Assembly: GCF_020911865.1 (NCBI RefSeq)
Contig: NZ_CP087131.1
Coordinates: forward strand, 3,100,001-3,164,000
Origin: Chryseobacterium sp. C-71
GTDB taxonomy: Bacteria > Bacteroidota > Bacteroidia > Flavobacteriales > Weeksellaceae
Direction: 5' to 3'
Length of the DNA: 64,000 bases
The notes below the pieces were generated by a model. The model had not been told where the DNA came from. It did not search any database and saw only the letters and a list, made by a program, of their open reading frames with translations. A program made the position numbers and the translations under genes. This document shows positions 19,327 to 27,033 of this stretch, piece by piece (positions within the stretch are counted from its first letter, which is position 1; each line of letters starts with the position of its first letter).

Positions 19327-19761
19327 CTAAGGTTTCTTTTTCTGTTCTGCGGAAGTTGTTGATTGTGCGGATGCGGAGTTTTTTCTGATATCGATATGGT
19401 ATTCGCTTTCAGCAAGGTTGATCATCATATCGAAAAAGATAGCCTTTTTATCGGCAATGTAGGCTTGTCTTTCGAGTAAGGCTTTTTGTTTCTCAAGCAG
19501 TTTTACTTCAGCCTCCAATTCCATAATTCTTTGTTCAGGAGTTTTTTGCATAGAACTTGGTATTTGATTATCCCAATCAAAGTTACCGTATTTTCTAAGC
19601 CAATTGACAATCGTGGAACGAGATTGTATCGCATATTTCTTACGACATTCTGTAATTCCCAATTTTCCTGATTCAATTGCTTTTACAATCTGAACTTTAA
19701 AACTCAAACTGTAATCTTTCTGTGTACGCTTTACATAAAGCGATTCCACTGGTTCTTTCAT
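19327..19761 (-). CDS. IS3-family OrfA (helix-turn-helix DNA-binding protein)
   Basis: 144 residues. The N-terminal part (FKVQIVKAIESGKLGITECR, then QSRSTIVNWLRKYGNF) is a helix-turn-helix that binds the element's ends. A C-terminal leucine-zipper-like helix follows (EQRIMELEAEVKLLEKQKAL). It ends in an AEQKKKP tail at the probable frameshift site into orfB, which lies in the -1 frame. Confidence 0.9.
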   Translation of the reverse strand: MKEPVESLYVKRTQKDYSLSFKVQIVKAIESGKLGITECRKKYAIQSRSTIVNWLRKYGNFDWDNQIPSSMQKTPEQRIMELEAEVKLLEKQKALLERQAYIADKKAIFFDMMINLAESEYHIDIRKNSASAQSTTSAEQKKKP

Positions 19762-19810
19762 AACGATTCTTTTTTGTGTATCGTTATTTCAGGAATAGAC
19801 AAGTTTAACA

Positions 19811-19849
19811 AAAAAAACCCTTTCTAATATTTTTAGAAAGGGTTTTTTT
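19811..19849 (+). terminator. Strong terminator, probably native to sprA
   Basis: An 11-bp stem (AAACCCTTTCT, 19815-19825, complement 19835-19845) is flanked by A- and T-runs, so it can work in both directions. Removing the IS3 element and one AGT repeat puts this hairpin about 17 bp after the sprA stop codon. The remaining DNA to 19967 shows no gene. Confidence 0.8.
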
Positions 19850-19967
19850 ATGATTTTAAATTTGATAAGTGATAAGTTTCTTTGATTATACTCGATAATA
19901 ATTTTAAATGTGGGAAAAGTATTTTTAAATTTAAGTAAGATTAAGAACAGTAATCGTTACCTATTTA

Positions 19968-20999
19968 ACCTGAGTTCGGGATAAGAATACAAAATAAATT
20001 TGCAATAAAAAGCAATAATTCGTATATTTAAGTATCTAACATTCAAATATTTAAACGAACTATTGCTTATGATTTTGAAAGACCAAATTACAAATATTTT
20101 TGTACAAGTTGATGATTTCTGTAAAGAATTTGATTTCCAAATCAAACACATGAAATTTCAGGCGCTCGGCGACCAAAAGAAGAGAAGAAACAGAAGATCT
20201 ATGATGTCGGATTCTGAAATTATTACGATTATGATTGGTTTTCATCTGGGTGCACACAAAACATTTAAGCATTATTATCAGGAAATAGTTTGTGGTTATT
20301 GGAATAATTTGTTTCCCAAAGCCCTTTCCTACAATAGATTTATAGAACTTCAGCAAAGAAGCTTTGTGGTTTTTGCCTTATTTTTGAAAGAAAAATGTCT
20401 GGGTAAATGTACTGGAATCAGCTTTATGGACAGCACAACTTTGAAAGTTTGCAGAAACCAAAGGATTCACAATCACAAAGTTTTCAAAGGTTTGGCAGAG
20501 CGAGGAAAATCTTCGATGGGTTGGTTTTATGGGTTTAAACTGCATTTGGTTTGTAATGAAAAGGGAGAACTTTTATCCTTTTATATAACGAAAGGAAATA
20601 TTGATGACAGAAACCCAAAGCATATCAAAAAAATGACGCAGCAGCTTTTTGGAAAACTATTTGCCGATAAAGGATATCTTTCCAAGGCTCTTTGGGAAAT
20701 GCTTTTTGCTGATGGAATCCAGCTTTTTACTAAACTTCGTAAGAATATGAAGAATCATATTATGAAAATGGAAGACAAAATTTTGCTCCGAAAAAGAGCC
20801 ATCATTGAAACGATCAATGATGAATTAAAGAACCATTGTCAAGTGGAACATACTCGCCACAGAAGTGTTAGTAATTTTATGATGAATATTTTGGGGAGCT
20901 TAACTGCTTATTGTTTCTTCCCCAAAAAACCATCATTAAACTTAAAAAAAGTAAATGATGGTCAATTGTTTTTAAATTTTGCTTAAACCGAACTCAGGT
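19968..20999 (+). mobile_element. IS982-family insertion sequence, complete
   Basis: 1032 bp. The inverted repeats are perfect over 12 bp (ACCTGAGTTCGG at 19968-19979, complement 20988-20999) and match 17 of 20 further in. A 6-bp direct repeat TATTTA flanks it (19962-19967 and 21000-21005). If the next A/T pair belongs to the repeat, the element is 2 bp longer and the duplication is 4 bp. It carries one intact transposase gene. The right end lies in the stop codon of the minus-strand metalloprotease gene. Confidence 0.92.
20069..20986 (+). CDS. IS982-family transposase
   Basis: 305 residues from the ATG at 20069 (MILKDQITNIFVQVDDFC). A TTG at 20063 would add two residues. Acidic catalytic regions are FMDSTTLKVC (Asp), LFADKGYLSK (Asp) and RAIIETINDELKNHCQVEHT (Glu). 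IS982 features include the RRNRRSMMSDSEIITIMI region and SFIDSxxL-like spacing. No frameshift is seen, so it is probably functional. Confidence 0.93.
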   Translation: MILKDQITNIFVQVDDFCKEFDFQIKHMKFQALGDQKKRRNRRSMMSDSEIITIMIGFHLGAHKTFKHYYQEIVCGYWNNLFPKALSYNRFIELQQRSFVVFALFLKEKCLGKCTGISFMDSTTLKVCRNQRIHNHKVFKGLAERGKSSMGWFYGFKLHLVCNEKGELLSFYITKGNIDDRNPKHIKKMTQQLFGKLFADKGYLSKALWEMLFADGIQLFTKLRKNMKNHIMKMEDKILLRKRAIIETINDELKNHCQVEHTRHRSVSNFMMNILGSLTAYCFFPKKPSLNLKKVNDGQLFLNFA

Positions 21000-22537
21000 T
21001 ATTTAATAATAAATTTCTTACTTCCTACTAAAGAATTTTTATTATCAAAAACGCTCAGGAAATATTCTCCCGAAGATAAACCTCGAAGATTGATGCTCTT
21101 TTTATCAGTTGTTAAAACAATTTGACCTAAAACATTGATAATTTTAAAAGTATATTTCTCATCATTTATAATCCATACATTGATTTCTTCTTTCGCAGGA
21201 TTCGGATAAATGGTGAAGTCTTTTACTTCTTTATTGTTAATCTCAAAAGTTCCCAAATTTGAACTTGGCATAAACTGTGAGACTACACAAGCGAAACGTG
21301 CAAAACCAAATGCTTCATTCGAAGGATTAGGGTTACCTATTGCAATTCCTGTTGGATCAGAGTTGTAATTTACACTTGGGTTTGCCCATCGATTTGCTTT
21401 AGGACAATTGATTCCAGCATTAGAACATTGGTCGTTATAAGCCATCATTGTTCTCCATCTTTGGGATGATGTACTTGAAGTTCCTAAACTAACAGCAGTC
21501 TGATTAACGTAACCATGAAGATTGCTACAAGGGGTAGTGCTTTGATCCACATACCAATCGTGATTGAGTCCCATATTATGACCCATTTCGTGAGATAATG
21601 TATAATTAGATACGGCACAATTTAATAATGACACCGTAAAGGCTGTTGTGTTTGAATAGTTTGTCGGATTAGTGTTTACGTATCCCAAACCGCATATACT
21701 CGTAGGTGTGGAAGTGATCAGTCCGCAAAGATCGGCACCGTAGGTTGTTCTTAATGTATGAACACTGTCCATAAATCCATCATTATTATTTCTGAATCTT
21801 GGCAAATCAACATAAATATCTCCGGTTTCTGTATATGGAATTTCACCGGAGTACACTAAATTAATGGTAATATTTGGAATCCCCGAATTGATAAGGGATG
21901 TATTAAAATTTGTAATTGCGGTTGCCACAAAAGAATTACTCTGTGCAATGCCTCCCCATGCAATTCTTGCTGCTGGAGTAAAAACAACTAAAACATCAAT
22001 CGTTGTTGCCGGGCAGGTGGGTGTAGATTCTAAACATATATTTGCATTTACTTTTTGATTAATCGCAGATTCATTGAGAATATAGTCATTTTTAGAATCT
22101 CTATTGATAAGTTCTGATTCGCTTACCAAAGAAACGGCGAATATATTTTGACCAGTTTGGTGGAAAATAATTTTTTCCCCATGGCTCGAAGCATACATTC
22201 CTGTTAGGATATGATCATATTTTGATAATACCAATTCGCTTTGTGGTTCGTTTTCAACAGAATAAACGTACGATGTGCTTTTGTTGCTGTAATTAAATGT
22301 TTTTGAAAGCTTGGCTTTAATTATCTTATCATTCGGTAATTTAATCTCCAAATCAGACGCAAGATCAAAAAATGACTGCGAATAGTATTTTGTTGAAATA
22401 TAAGTAGAAGCAAGATTATTACTCACTTTTTGTTCCTCACTCAGATTACTTTCGTTGATTTGATTTTGAAAAATTTTGGTTTGAGCAAACAGAATCGTAG
22501 CACAACATAAGAATAAGCATGTACTTAAAGTTTTCAT
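20999..22537 (-). CDS. Secreted reprolysin-like metalloprotease with type IX sorting domain
   Basis: 512 residues. Signal peptide MKTLSTCLFLCCATILFAQ, a propeptide-like region (~20-170), then a zinc metallopeptidase domain (~175-415). That domain carries LSHEMGHNMGLNHDW, the HExxHxxGxxHD motif of metzincins, and the later MMAYNDQC is a Met-turn candidate. The last ~70 residues (FTIYPNPAKEEINVW ... GSKKFIIK) are a type A sorting domain, so export through SprA is expected. The stop codon TAA uses the first base of the adjacent IS982 element: the gene's own DNA supplies TA and the element supplies the final A. The coding sequence is intact, but its native downstream region now lies beyond the element. 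Confidence 0.92.
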   Translation of the reverse strand: MKTLSTCLFLCCATILFAQTKIFQNQINESNLSEEQKVSNNLASTYISTKYYSQSFFDLASDLEIKLPNDKIIKAKLSKTFNYSNKSTSYVYSVENEPQSELVLSKYDHILTGMYASSHGEKIIFHQTGQNIFAVSLVSESELINRDSKNDYILNESAINQKVNANICLESTPTCPATTIDVLVVFTPAARIAWGGIAQSNSFVATAITNFNTSLINSGIPNITINLVYSGEIPYTETGDIYVDLPRFRNNNDGFMDSVHTLRTTYGADLCGLITSTPTSICGLGYVNTNPTNYSNTTAFTVSLLNCAVSNYTLSHEMGHNMGLNHDWYVDQSTTPCSNLHGYVNQTAVSLGTSSTSSQRWRTMMAYNDQCSNAGINCPKANRWANPSVNYNSDPTGIAIGNPNPSNEAFGFARFACVVSQFMPSSNLGTFEINNKEVKDFTIYPNPAKEEINVWIINDEKYTFKIINVLGQIVLTTDKKSINLRGLSSGEYFLSVFDNKNSLVGSKKFIIK

Positions 22538-22609
22538 ATTTGGTTTTATTAATATTATTTCATAACAAATATATATAAAAACTAATGAAATTTTAAGATT
22601 TATTTAACG

Positions 22610-23959
22610 TTAAAACAGTCTTTCGTGAAAATCCTCAACTTTGCTCACTTCCTCAATCTTAATCCCAAATTTTCTCTTTGGAATTTTATTTAAATTTGAA
22701 ACGAAAATCTTTTCATAGCCCAATTTCTCAGCTTCAGTAATTCTTTGTTCAACCTGCGCCACCGGACGAATTTCTCCACTGAGGCCTATTTCCCCTGCAA
22801 AACAAAAATGCTCAGAAATCGCAATATCTTCATTTGATGAAAGAATTGATGCAACAACTGCTAAATCTAAAGCAGGATCGTCGGTTTTTATACCGCCGGT
22901 AATATTTAAGAAAACATCTTTTGCACCCAGTTGGAAGCCTGCTCGTTTTTCTAAAACTGCCAAAAGCATATTCAGTCTTTTAGAATCAAATCCTGTACAG
23001 CTTCTCTGCGGAGTTCCATAAACAGCGGTGCTTACCAAAGCCTGGATTTCAAGAAGCATCGGTCGGTTTCCTTCTAAAGTTACGGCAACAGAATTTCCTG
23101 AAAGCTCTTCAAATTTTTTAGTAATTAAAATTTCTGACGGATTTTTTATTTCCTTTAAACCCTGCGAAACCATTTCGTAAATTCCGATTTCCGCAGTAGA
23201 ACCGAAACGGTTTTTATTAGCTCTCAATAATCTGAAAAGATGGTTTCTGTCTCCGTCAAAGTTTAAGACAACATCGACCATGTGTTCCAAAACTTTTGGC
23301 CCTGCAATTTGCCCGTCTTTTGTGATGTGACCGACTAAAAATACAGGAACATTATTTTCTTTGGCATATTTAATAATCTCATTAGAACATTCGCGGATTT
23401 GAGAAACGGTTCCTGGCGAACTTTCAATCAGTTGAGATTGCAAAGTTTGAATAGAGTCAATGATTACAAAATCGGGTTCCAGCTTTTTAGATTCATGAAG
23501 TATTTTTTCTAAAGAAGTTTCTGTATAAAGAAAGCAGTTGGGGTTTTTCACATCTGCCAAACGATCGGCTCTCATTTTAATCTGAGAAGCACTTTCTTCA
23601 CCAGAAACATAAAAAACTTTCTTTTTCATTTTCAAGGCAAGCTGAAGAAGAAGGGTAGATTTTCCTATTCCGGGTTCACCGCCAATCAATGTGACAGAGC
23701 CTAAAACAATTCCACCTCCTAAAACTCTGTTGAGCTCATCAGACGGAGTTTTTATTCTTGGTTCTTCTACGGCTTCAACTTCGATAATGTTGATGACGTT
23801 TTGTTTTGATTTTGAAAAAGGTGGAGTTTTCGAAGATGTTTTTTCTACAATTTCTTCTACCAAAGTATTCCATTCAAGACAATTTTTACATTGCCCCGTC
23901 CATTGCGGATATTGCGAACCACAGTTTTGACAGAAGTAAGCTGTTTTTAGTTTTGCCAT
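22610..23959 (-). CDS. radA: DNA repair protein RadA (Sms)
   Basis: 449 residues, the normal length. An N-terminal C4 zinc finger (CQNCGSQYPQWTGQCKNC) is followed by a RecA-like ATPase with Walker A GGEPGIGKST (~94-103), the RadA-specific KNRFG motif (~250) and a C-terminal Lon-protease-like domain (GIKTDDPALDLAVVASILSS, GEIGLSGEIRPV). RadA helps process recombination intermediates and drives branch migration. It lies between the metalloprotease and the divergent YceI gene. Confidence 0.95.
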   Translation of the reverse strand: MAKLKTAYFCQNCGSQYPQWTGQCKNCLEWNTLVEEIVEKTSSKTPPFSKSKQNVINIIEVEAVEEPRIKTPSDELNRVLGGGIVLGSVTLIGGEPGIGKSTLLLQLALKMKKKVFYVSGEESASQIKMRADRLADVKNPNCFLYTETSLEKILHESKKLEPDFVIIDSIQTLQSQLIESSPGTVSQIRECSNEIIKYAKENNVPVFLVGHITKDGQIAGPKVLEHMVDVVLNFDGDRNHLFRLLRANKNRFGSTAEIGIYEMVSQGLKEIKNPSEILITKKFEELSGNSVAVTLEGNRPMLLEIQALVSTAVYGTPQRSCTGFDSKRLNMLLAVLEKRAGFQLGAKDVFLNITGGIKTDDPALDLAVVASILSSNEDIAISEHFCFAGEIGLSGEIRPVAQVEQRITEAEKLGYEKIFVSNLNKIPKRKFGIKIEEVSKVEDFHERLF

Positions 23960-24049
23960 GCTGTAAAATTATGAAAAATCCAGCTTAAATTTTTTCGTAA
24001 AAATTGTTAATCTTATCATACATCAATGAATATTTTGAATTTTCTGGTG

Positions 24050-24057
24050 TACATTTG
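24050..24057 (+). promoter_or_regulatory. -7 box upstream of the YceI gene
   Basis: TACATTTG matches TAnnTTTG 17 bp before the start codon. A TTG lies at 24035-24037, but the 12-bp spacing is short. Confidence 0.5.
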
Positions 24058-24074
24058 CTTTATAAATTTTAAAA

Positions 24075-24644
24075 ATGAAAAAAATACTTTTAAGCTTTGT
24101 GTTTATATTGGTAAGCATGTTCACATTTGCACAGACTACTTGGCGAGTAGACCACATGCATTCATCTGTTAATTTCAACATCAAGCACATGGGGATTAGT
24201 TTCGTGCAGGGTAGATTTGATAAATTTGATGGAACAGTATCAACTGAAGGTGCAAATTTGGATAAAGCTGAATTTAATTTTTCAGTATCTGTAGAATCTA
24301 TTAATACAGGTGTTGAGCCAAGAGATAAGCATTTGAAAAGTGCTGATTTTTTTGATACAGAAAAATTCCCTGAAATGAAATTTGTAGGTGTAGCAGTTTC
24401 AAAAGGAAAAGATAATACATATACTCTTAAAGGTAAATTAACCATAAAAGATGTAACAAAAGAAGTAAGTATTCCGGTAACATTCGGTGGTATAGCAAAA
24501 AACCAACAAGGAAAAGAAGTTGTAGGTTTACAAGCAAAATTTACGGTTAACCGTTTAGATTACAACATTAAATATGATCCGACAGGAGCAGGTGTTGCAA
24601 AAGATGTTGAGGTTAGTTTGTTTTTTGAATTGGCAAAACAGTAA
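24075..24644 (+). CDS. YceI-family periplasmic lipid-binding protein
   Basis: 189 residues. A signal peptide (MKKILLSFVFILVSMFTFAQ) is followed by a lipocalin-like YceI domain: TTWRVDHMHSSVNFNIKHMG, FDGTVSTEGANLDKAEF, SADFFDTEKFPEMKFVG and KLTIKDVTKEVSIPVTFGG. These proteins bind isoprenoid-type hydrophobic molecules in the periplasm, though the physiological role is often unclear. It is monocistronic, with a -7 box upstream and a hairpin terminator downstream. Confidence 0.92.
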   Translation: MKKILLSFVFILVSMFTFAQTTWRVDHMHSSVNFNIKHMGISFVQGRFDKFDGTVSTEGANLDKAEFNFSVSVESINTGVEPRDKHLKSADFFDTEKFPEMKFVGVAVSKGKDNTYTLKGKLTIKDVTKEVSIPVTFGGIAKNQQGKEVVGLQAKFTVNRLDYNIKYDPTGAGVAKDVEVSLFFELAKQ

Positions 24645-24676
24645 TAATTTTCATATATATAATTTGGTTTAGGTGG

Positions 24677-24710
24677 AGGTTTCTCAAAGTTTTTTGGGAA
24701 ACCTTTTTTA
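24677..24710 (+). terminator. Terminator after the YceI gene
   Basis: AGGTTTC (24677-24683) pairs with GAAACCT (24698-24704), followed by TTTTTT. It sits between convergent genes. Confidence 0.75.
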
Positions 24711-24723
24711 TATATAATTTTCA

Positions 24724-25149
24724 TCAATTTTTAGCAAGAAGATTAAGGAATATGTGTTCTAATTTTTCATATTCCCACTTCCAGTCTGTGGCAGTTTTTT
24801 CTATTTTCTCAAACTTAAAATCTACAATTTCTATTTCTTCGAGATGATCTATTGTGTTTCTGTCTTCGATATGGTCGAAATATTCGGCGTACCAAGCATT
24901 TAAATACTTATCAGAAATTTCAATGTATAATTGCTCACCAATTAGACTTTTAAATAACATGTGATAATTTAAAACATTCTCTTTAAAATAGATAAAAATT
25001 CCTTCATAATAATCGTGATGACGTTCTGTGAAATAGATATTAGGGCTGTCAGTTTTCCAAATGTGTAGATTGTCAAATTTTAGCAAGAGCCCATTTTTAG
25101 ATAAAAGTTCGACCTTTTTTAAATACACGAGTTTATTTAGGATTTCCAT
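24724..25149 (-). CDS. Hypothetical protein
   Basis: 141 residues with no signal peptide or membrane helix. It is rich in aromatic and acidic residues (HHDYYEGIFIYF, DKYLNAWYAEYFDHIEDRN, TATDWKWEYEKLEHIF). I do not recognise a family. The composition suggests a soluble cytoplasmic protein. It is transcribed away from pyrG. Confidence 0.6.
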   Translation of the reverse strand: MEILNKLVYLKKVELLSKNGLLLKFDNLHIWKTDSPNIYFTERHHDYYEGIFIYFKENVLNYHMLFKSLIGEQLYIEISDKYLNAWYAEYFDHIEDRNTIDHLEEIEIVDFKFEKIEKTATDWKWEYEKLEHIFLNLLAKN

Positions 25150-25198
25150 TATTAAAAATTTGAATAACTAAAATACACAATCAAATTTGAATACAAAA

Positions 25199-25229
25199 TT
25201 GCTTTGCATTTCTTTTTGCCCTAACTTTG
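25199..25229 (+). promoter_or_regulatory. Promoter of pyrG
   Basis: TTG (25199-25201), a 20-bp spacer and TAACTTTG (25222-25229) match the Bacteroidota consensus. Transcription would begin near 25234, after the ATG at 25227. This decides the pyrG start as 25245. Confidence 0.8.
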
Positions 25230-25244
25230 CACAAACCTAATCTA

Positions 25245-26858
25245 ATGAGTAAAAAGAATACAAAGTACATCTTTGTGACAGGAGGTGTAACTTCATCTTT
25301 GGGAAAGGGAATCGTTTCTGCTTCTCTGGGACTATTGTTAAAATCACGCGGATTTAATGTAACGATTCAAAAACTTGATCCTTACATCAATATCGACCCG
25401 GGAACGCTGAATCCTTATGAACACGGAGAATGCTATGTAACTGAAGATGGTGCTGAAACGGATCTGGATTTAGGACATTACGAGCGTTATCTTGATGCTC
25501 CGACTTCTCAAAACAACAACGTTACCACAGGAAAAATTTACCAGACTGTAATCGAAAAAGAAAGAAAAGGAGACTTCCTTGGAAAAACAGTTCAGGTAAT
25601 TCCTCACATTACCAACGAAATTAAACGAAGAATTAAAATTCTTTCTAAACAGAACTACGATATCATCATTACTGAAATCGGTGGAACTGTAGGAGATATT
25701 GAATCGTTACCTTACATCGAAACTGTTCGTCAGTTGAAATGGGAATTGGGTGAGAAAAATTCTATGGTGATTCACTTAACTTTATTGCCATACTTGGCTT
25801 CAAGCGGAGAATTAAAAACAAAACCTTCTCAGCATTCTGTACGTCAGTTGATGGAAAGCGGAATTATGGCAGATGTTTTAGTTTGCAGAACAGAACATAA
25901 AATTCCAAAAGATCAGAGAGCAAAATTGGCTCAGTTTTGTAATGTTTCTTTAGATAATGTGATTGAATGTAAAGATTTGGAAACGATCTATGAAGTTCCG
26001 ATGTATCTTCAAAAACAAAACTTTGATGATGTAGTTCTTAAAGGATTAGATTTAAAAAGTGACAAAGAAGCAGATCTTAAAGATTGGAAAACCTTCGTGA
26101 AGAAATTCCAGAATCCTAAAAGAACTGTAGAGATCGCTTTGGTTGGAAAATATATTTCACTTCAGGATTCTTATATTTCAATTGCTGAAGCATTTAAACA
26201 TGCCGGTGCAGATATTGAAACGGAAGTGAAAATCAGATGGGTTTACAGTGGTGATTTAACCAAAGAAAATATCAAAGAAAGTTTAGAAGGAGTTTGTGGT
26301 ATCTTGATTGCTCCAGGTTTTGGTGACAGAGGTATTGAAGGTAAAATTCTTACGACTCAGTATGCAAGAGAAAACAAAGTTCCAATGTTAGGAATCTGTT
26401 TGGGAATGCAGATTATGACTGTAGAATTTGCCAGAAATGTTTTAGGTTATACAAAAGCCAACTCAATGGAATTTGACACTTCTACAGAACATCCTGTAAT
26501 TTCTCTAATGGAAGAGCAGAAGAATGTTGTAGATAAAGGAGGTACAATGCGTTTGGGAGCATGGAAATGTTCTCTGAAAAACGGTTCAAAATTAAATGAA
26601 ATCTACGGAAGCAAACATATTTCTGAAAGACACCGTCACCGTTATGAATTTAACAGTGAATACATCGCAGAATTTGAGAAAAACGGTTTAATGGCAACGG
26701 GTACAAACCCGGAAACAGGTTTGGTAGAAGCATTAGAAATGCAGGATCATCCTTTCTATGTAGGGGTTCAGTATCACCCGGAATACAAAAGTACGGTTGC
26801 TACACCACATCCTTTATTCAGAGCTTTCATCAAGGCTTGTGAAAAAGAGATAAAGTAA
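25245..26858 (+). CDS. pyrG: CTP synthase
   Basis: 537 residues from the ATG at 25245 (MSKKNTKYIFVTGGVTSS). The earlier ATG at 25227 lies inside the promoter. The N-terminal synthetase domain (GGVTSSLGKGIVSASLGLLL, PYINIDPGTLNPYEHGE) binds UTP and ATP. The C-terminal glutamine amidotransferase domain has the catalytic Cys in GICLGMQIMTVEFARN and the His/Glu pair in VQYHPEYKS. It makes CTP from UTP with glutamine as the nitrogen donor. Confidence 0.97.
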   Translation: MSKKNTKYIFVTGGVTSSLGKGIVSASLGLLLKSRGFNVTIQKLDPYINIDPGTLNPYEHGECYVTEDGAETDLDLGHYERYLDAPTSQNNNVTTGKIYQTVIEKERKGDFLGKTVQVIPHITNEIKRRIKILSKQNYDIIITEIGGTVGDIESLPYIETVRQLKWELGEKNSMVIHLTLLPYLASSGELKTKPSQHSVRQLMESGIMADVLVCRTEHKIPKDQRAKLAQFCNVSLDNVIECKDLETIYEVPMYLQKQNFDDVVLKGLDLKSDKEADLKDWKTFVKKFQNPKRTVEIALVGKYISLQDSYISIAEAFKHAGADIETEVKIRWVYSGDLTKENIKESLEGVCGILIAPGFGDRGIEGKILTTQYARENKVPMLGICLGMQIMTVEFARNVLGYTKANSMEFDTSTEHPVISLMEEQKNVVDKGGTMRLGAWKCSLKNGSKLNEIYGSKHISERHRHRYEFNSEYIAEFEKNGLMATGTNPETGLVEALEMQDHPFYVGVQYHPEYKSTVATPHPLFRAFIKACEKEIK

Positions 26859-26877
26859 TTGTTTAATTACAAACGTT

Positions 26878-26923
26878 ATATAATAAACTCAGGTTGATTT
26901 TTGTCAGTCTGAGTTTATTATAT
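26878..26923. terminator. Long stem-loop after pyrG
   Basis: A perfect 15-bp inverted repeat (26878-26892 with 26909-26923; core AATAAACTCAG) has a 16-nt loop. It has no T-run, so it may be an atypical terminator or a transcript-stabilising hairpin at the end of pyrG. Confidence 0.5.
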
Positions 26924-26962
26924 AGTAACATATTATAGTATAGAGTTTTGATAAAAAAACAG

Positions 26963-26970
26963 TATTTTTG
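26963..26970 (+). promoter_or_regulatory. -7 box upstream of yidC
   Basis: TATTTTTG is an exact TAnnTTTG match 63 bp before the yidC ATG. The nearest TTG (26948-26950) is only 12 bp away, so the upstream box is weak. Confidence 0.5.
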
Positions 26971-27033
26971 TCGACTCAAAAAGTATGGCATTGCTGTGCT
27001 TATTTAAATTTTAAAAATTTTAATTAAAATAAA

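Larger units (their letters stand above)
18413..19801 (-). mobile_element. IS3-family insertion sequence, complete
   Basis: 1389 bp. The imperfect 25-bp terminal inverted repeats are 18413-18437 (TGTCCCGTCC...GATACA) and 19777-19801 (reverse complement TGTCTATTCC...GATACA), with 19 of 25 identical. The flanks carry a 3-bp direct repeat AGT (18410-18412 and 19802-19804), as expected for this family. It encodes overlapping-frame orfA and orfB on the minus strand. The insertion point is between the sprA stop codon and the hairpin at 19815-19845 that was very probably the sprA terminator. Confidence 0.92.

Noticed and set aside
18413..20999. Composite transposon formed by the IS3 and IS982 elements
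   Set aside because: The two elements belong to different families, have different ends, and each has its own target duplication. They are independent insertions.
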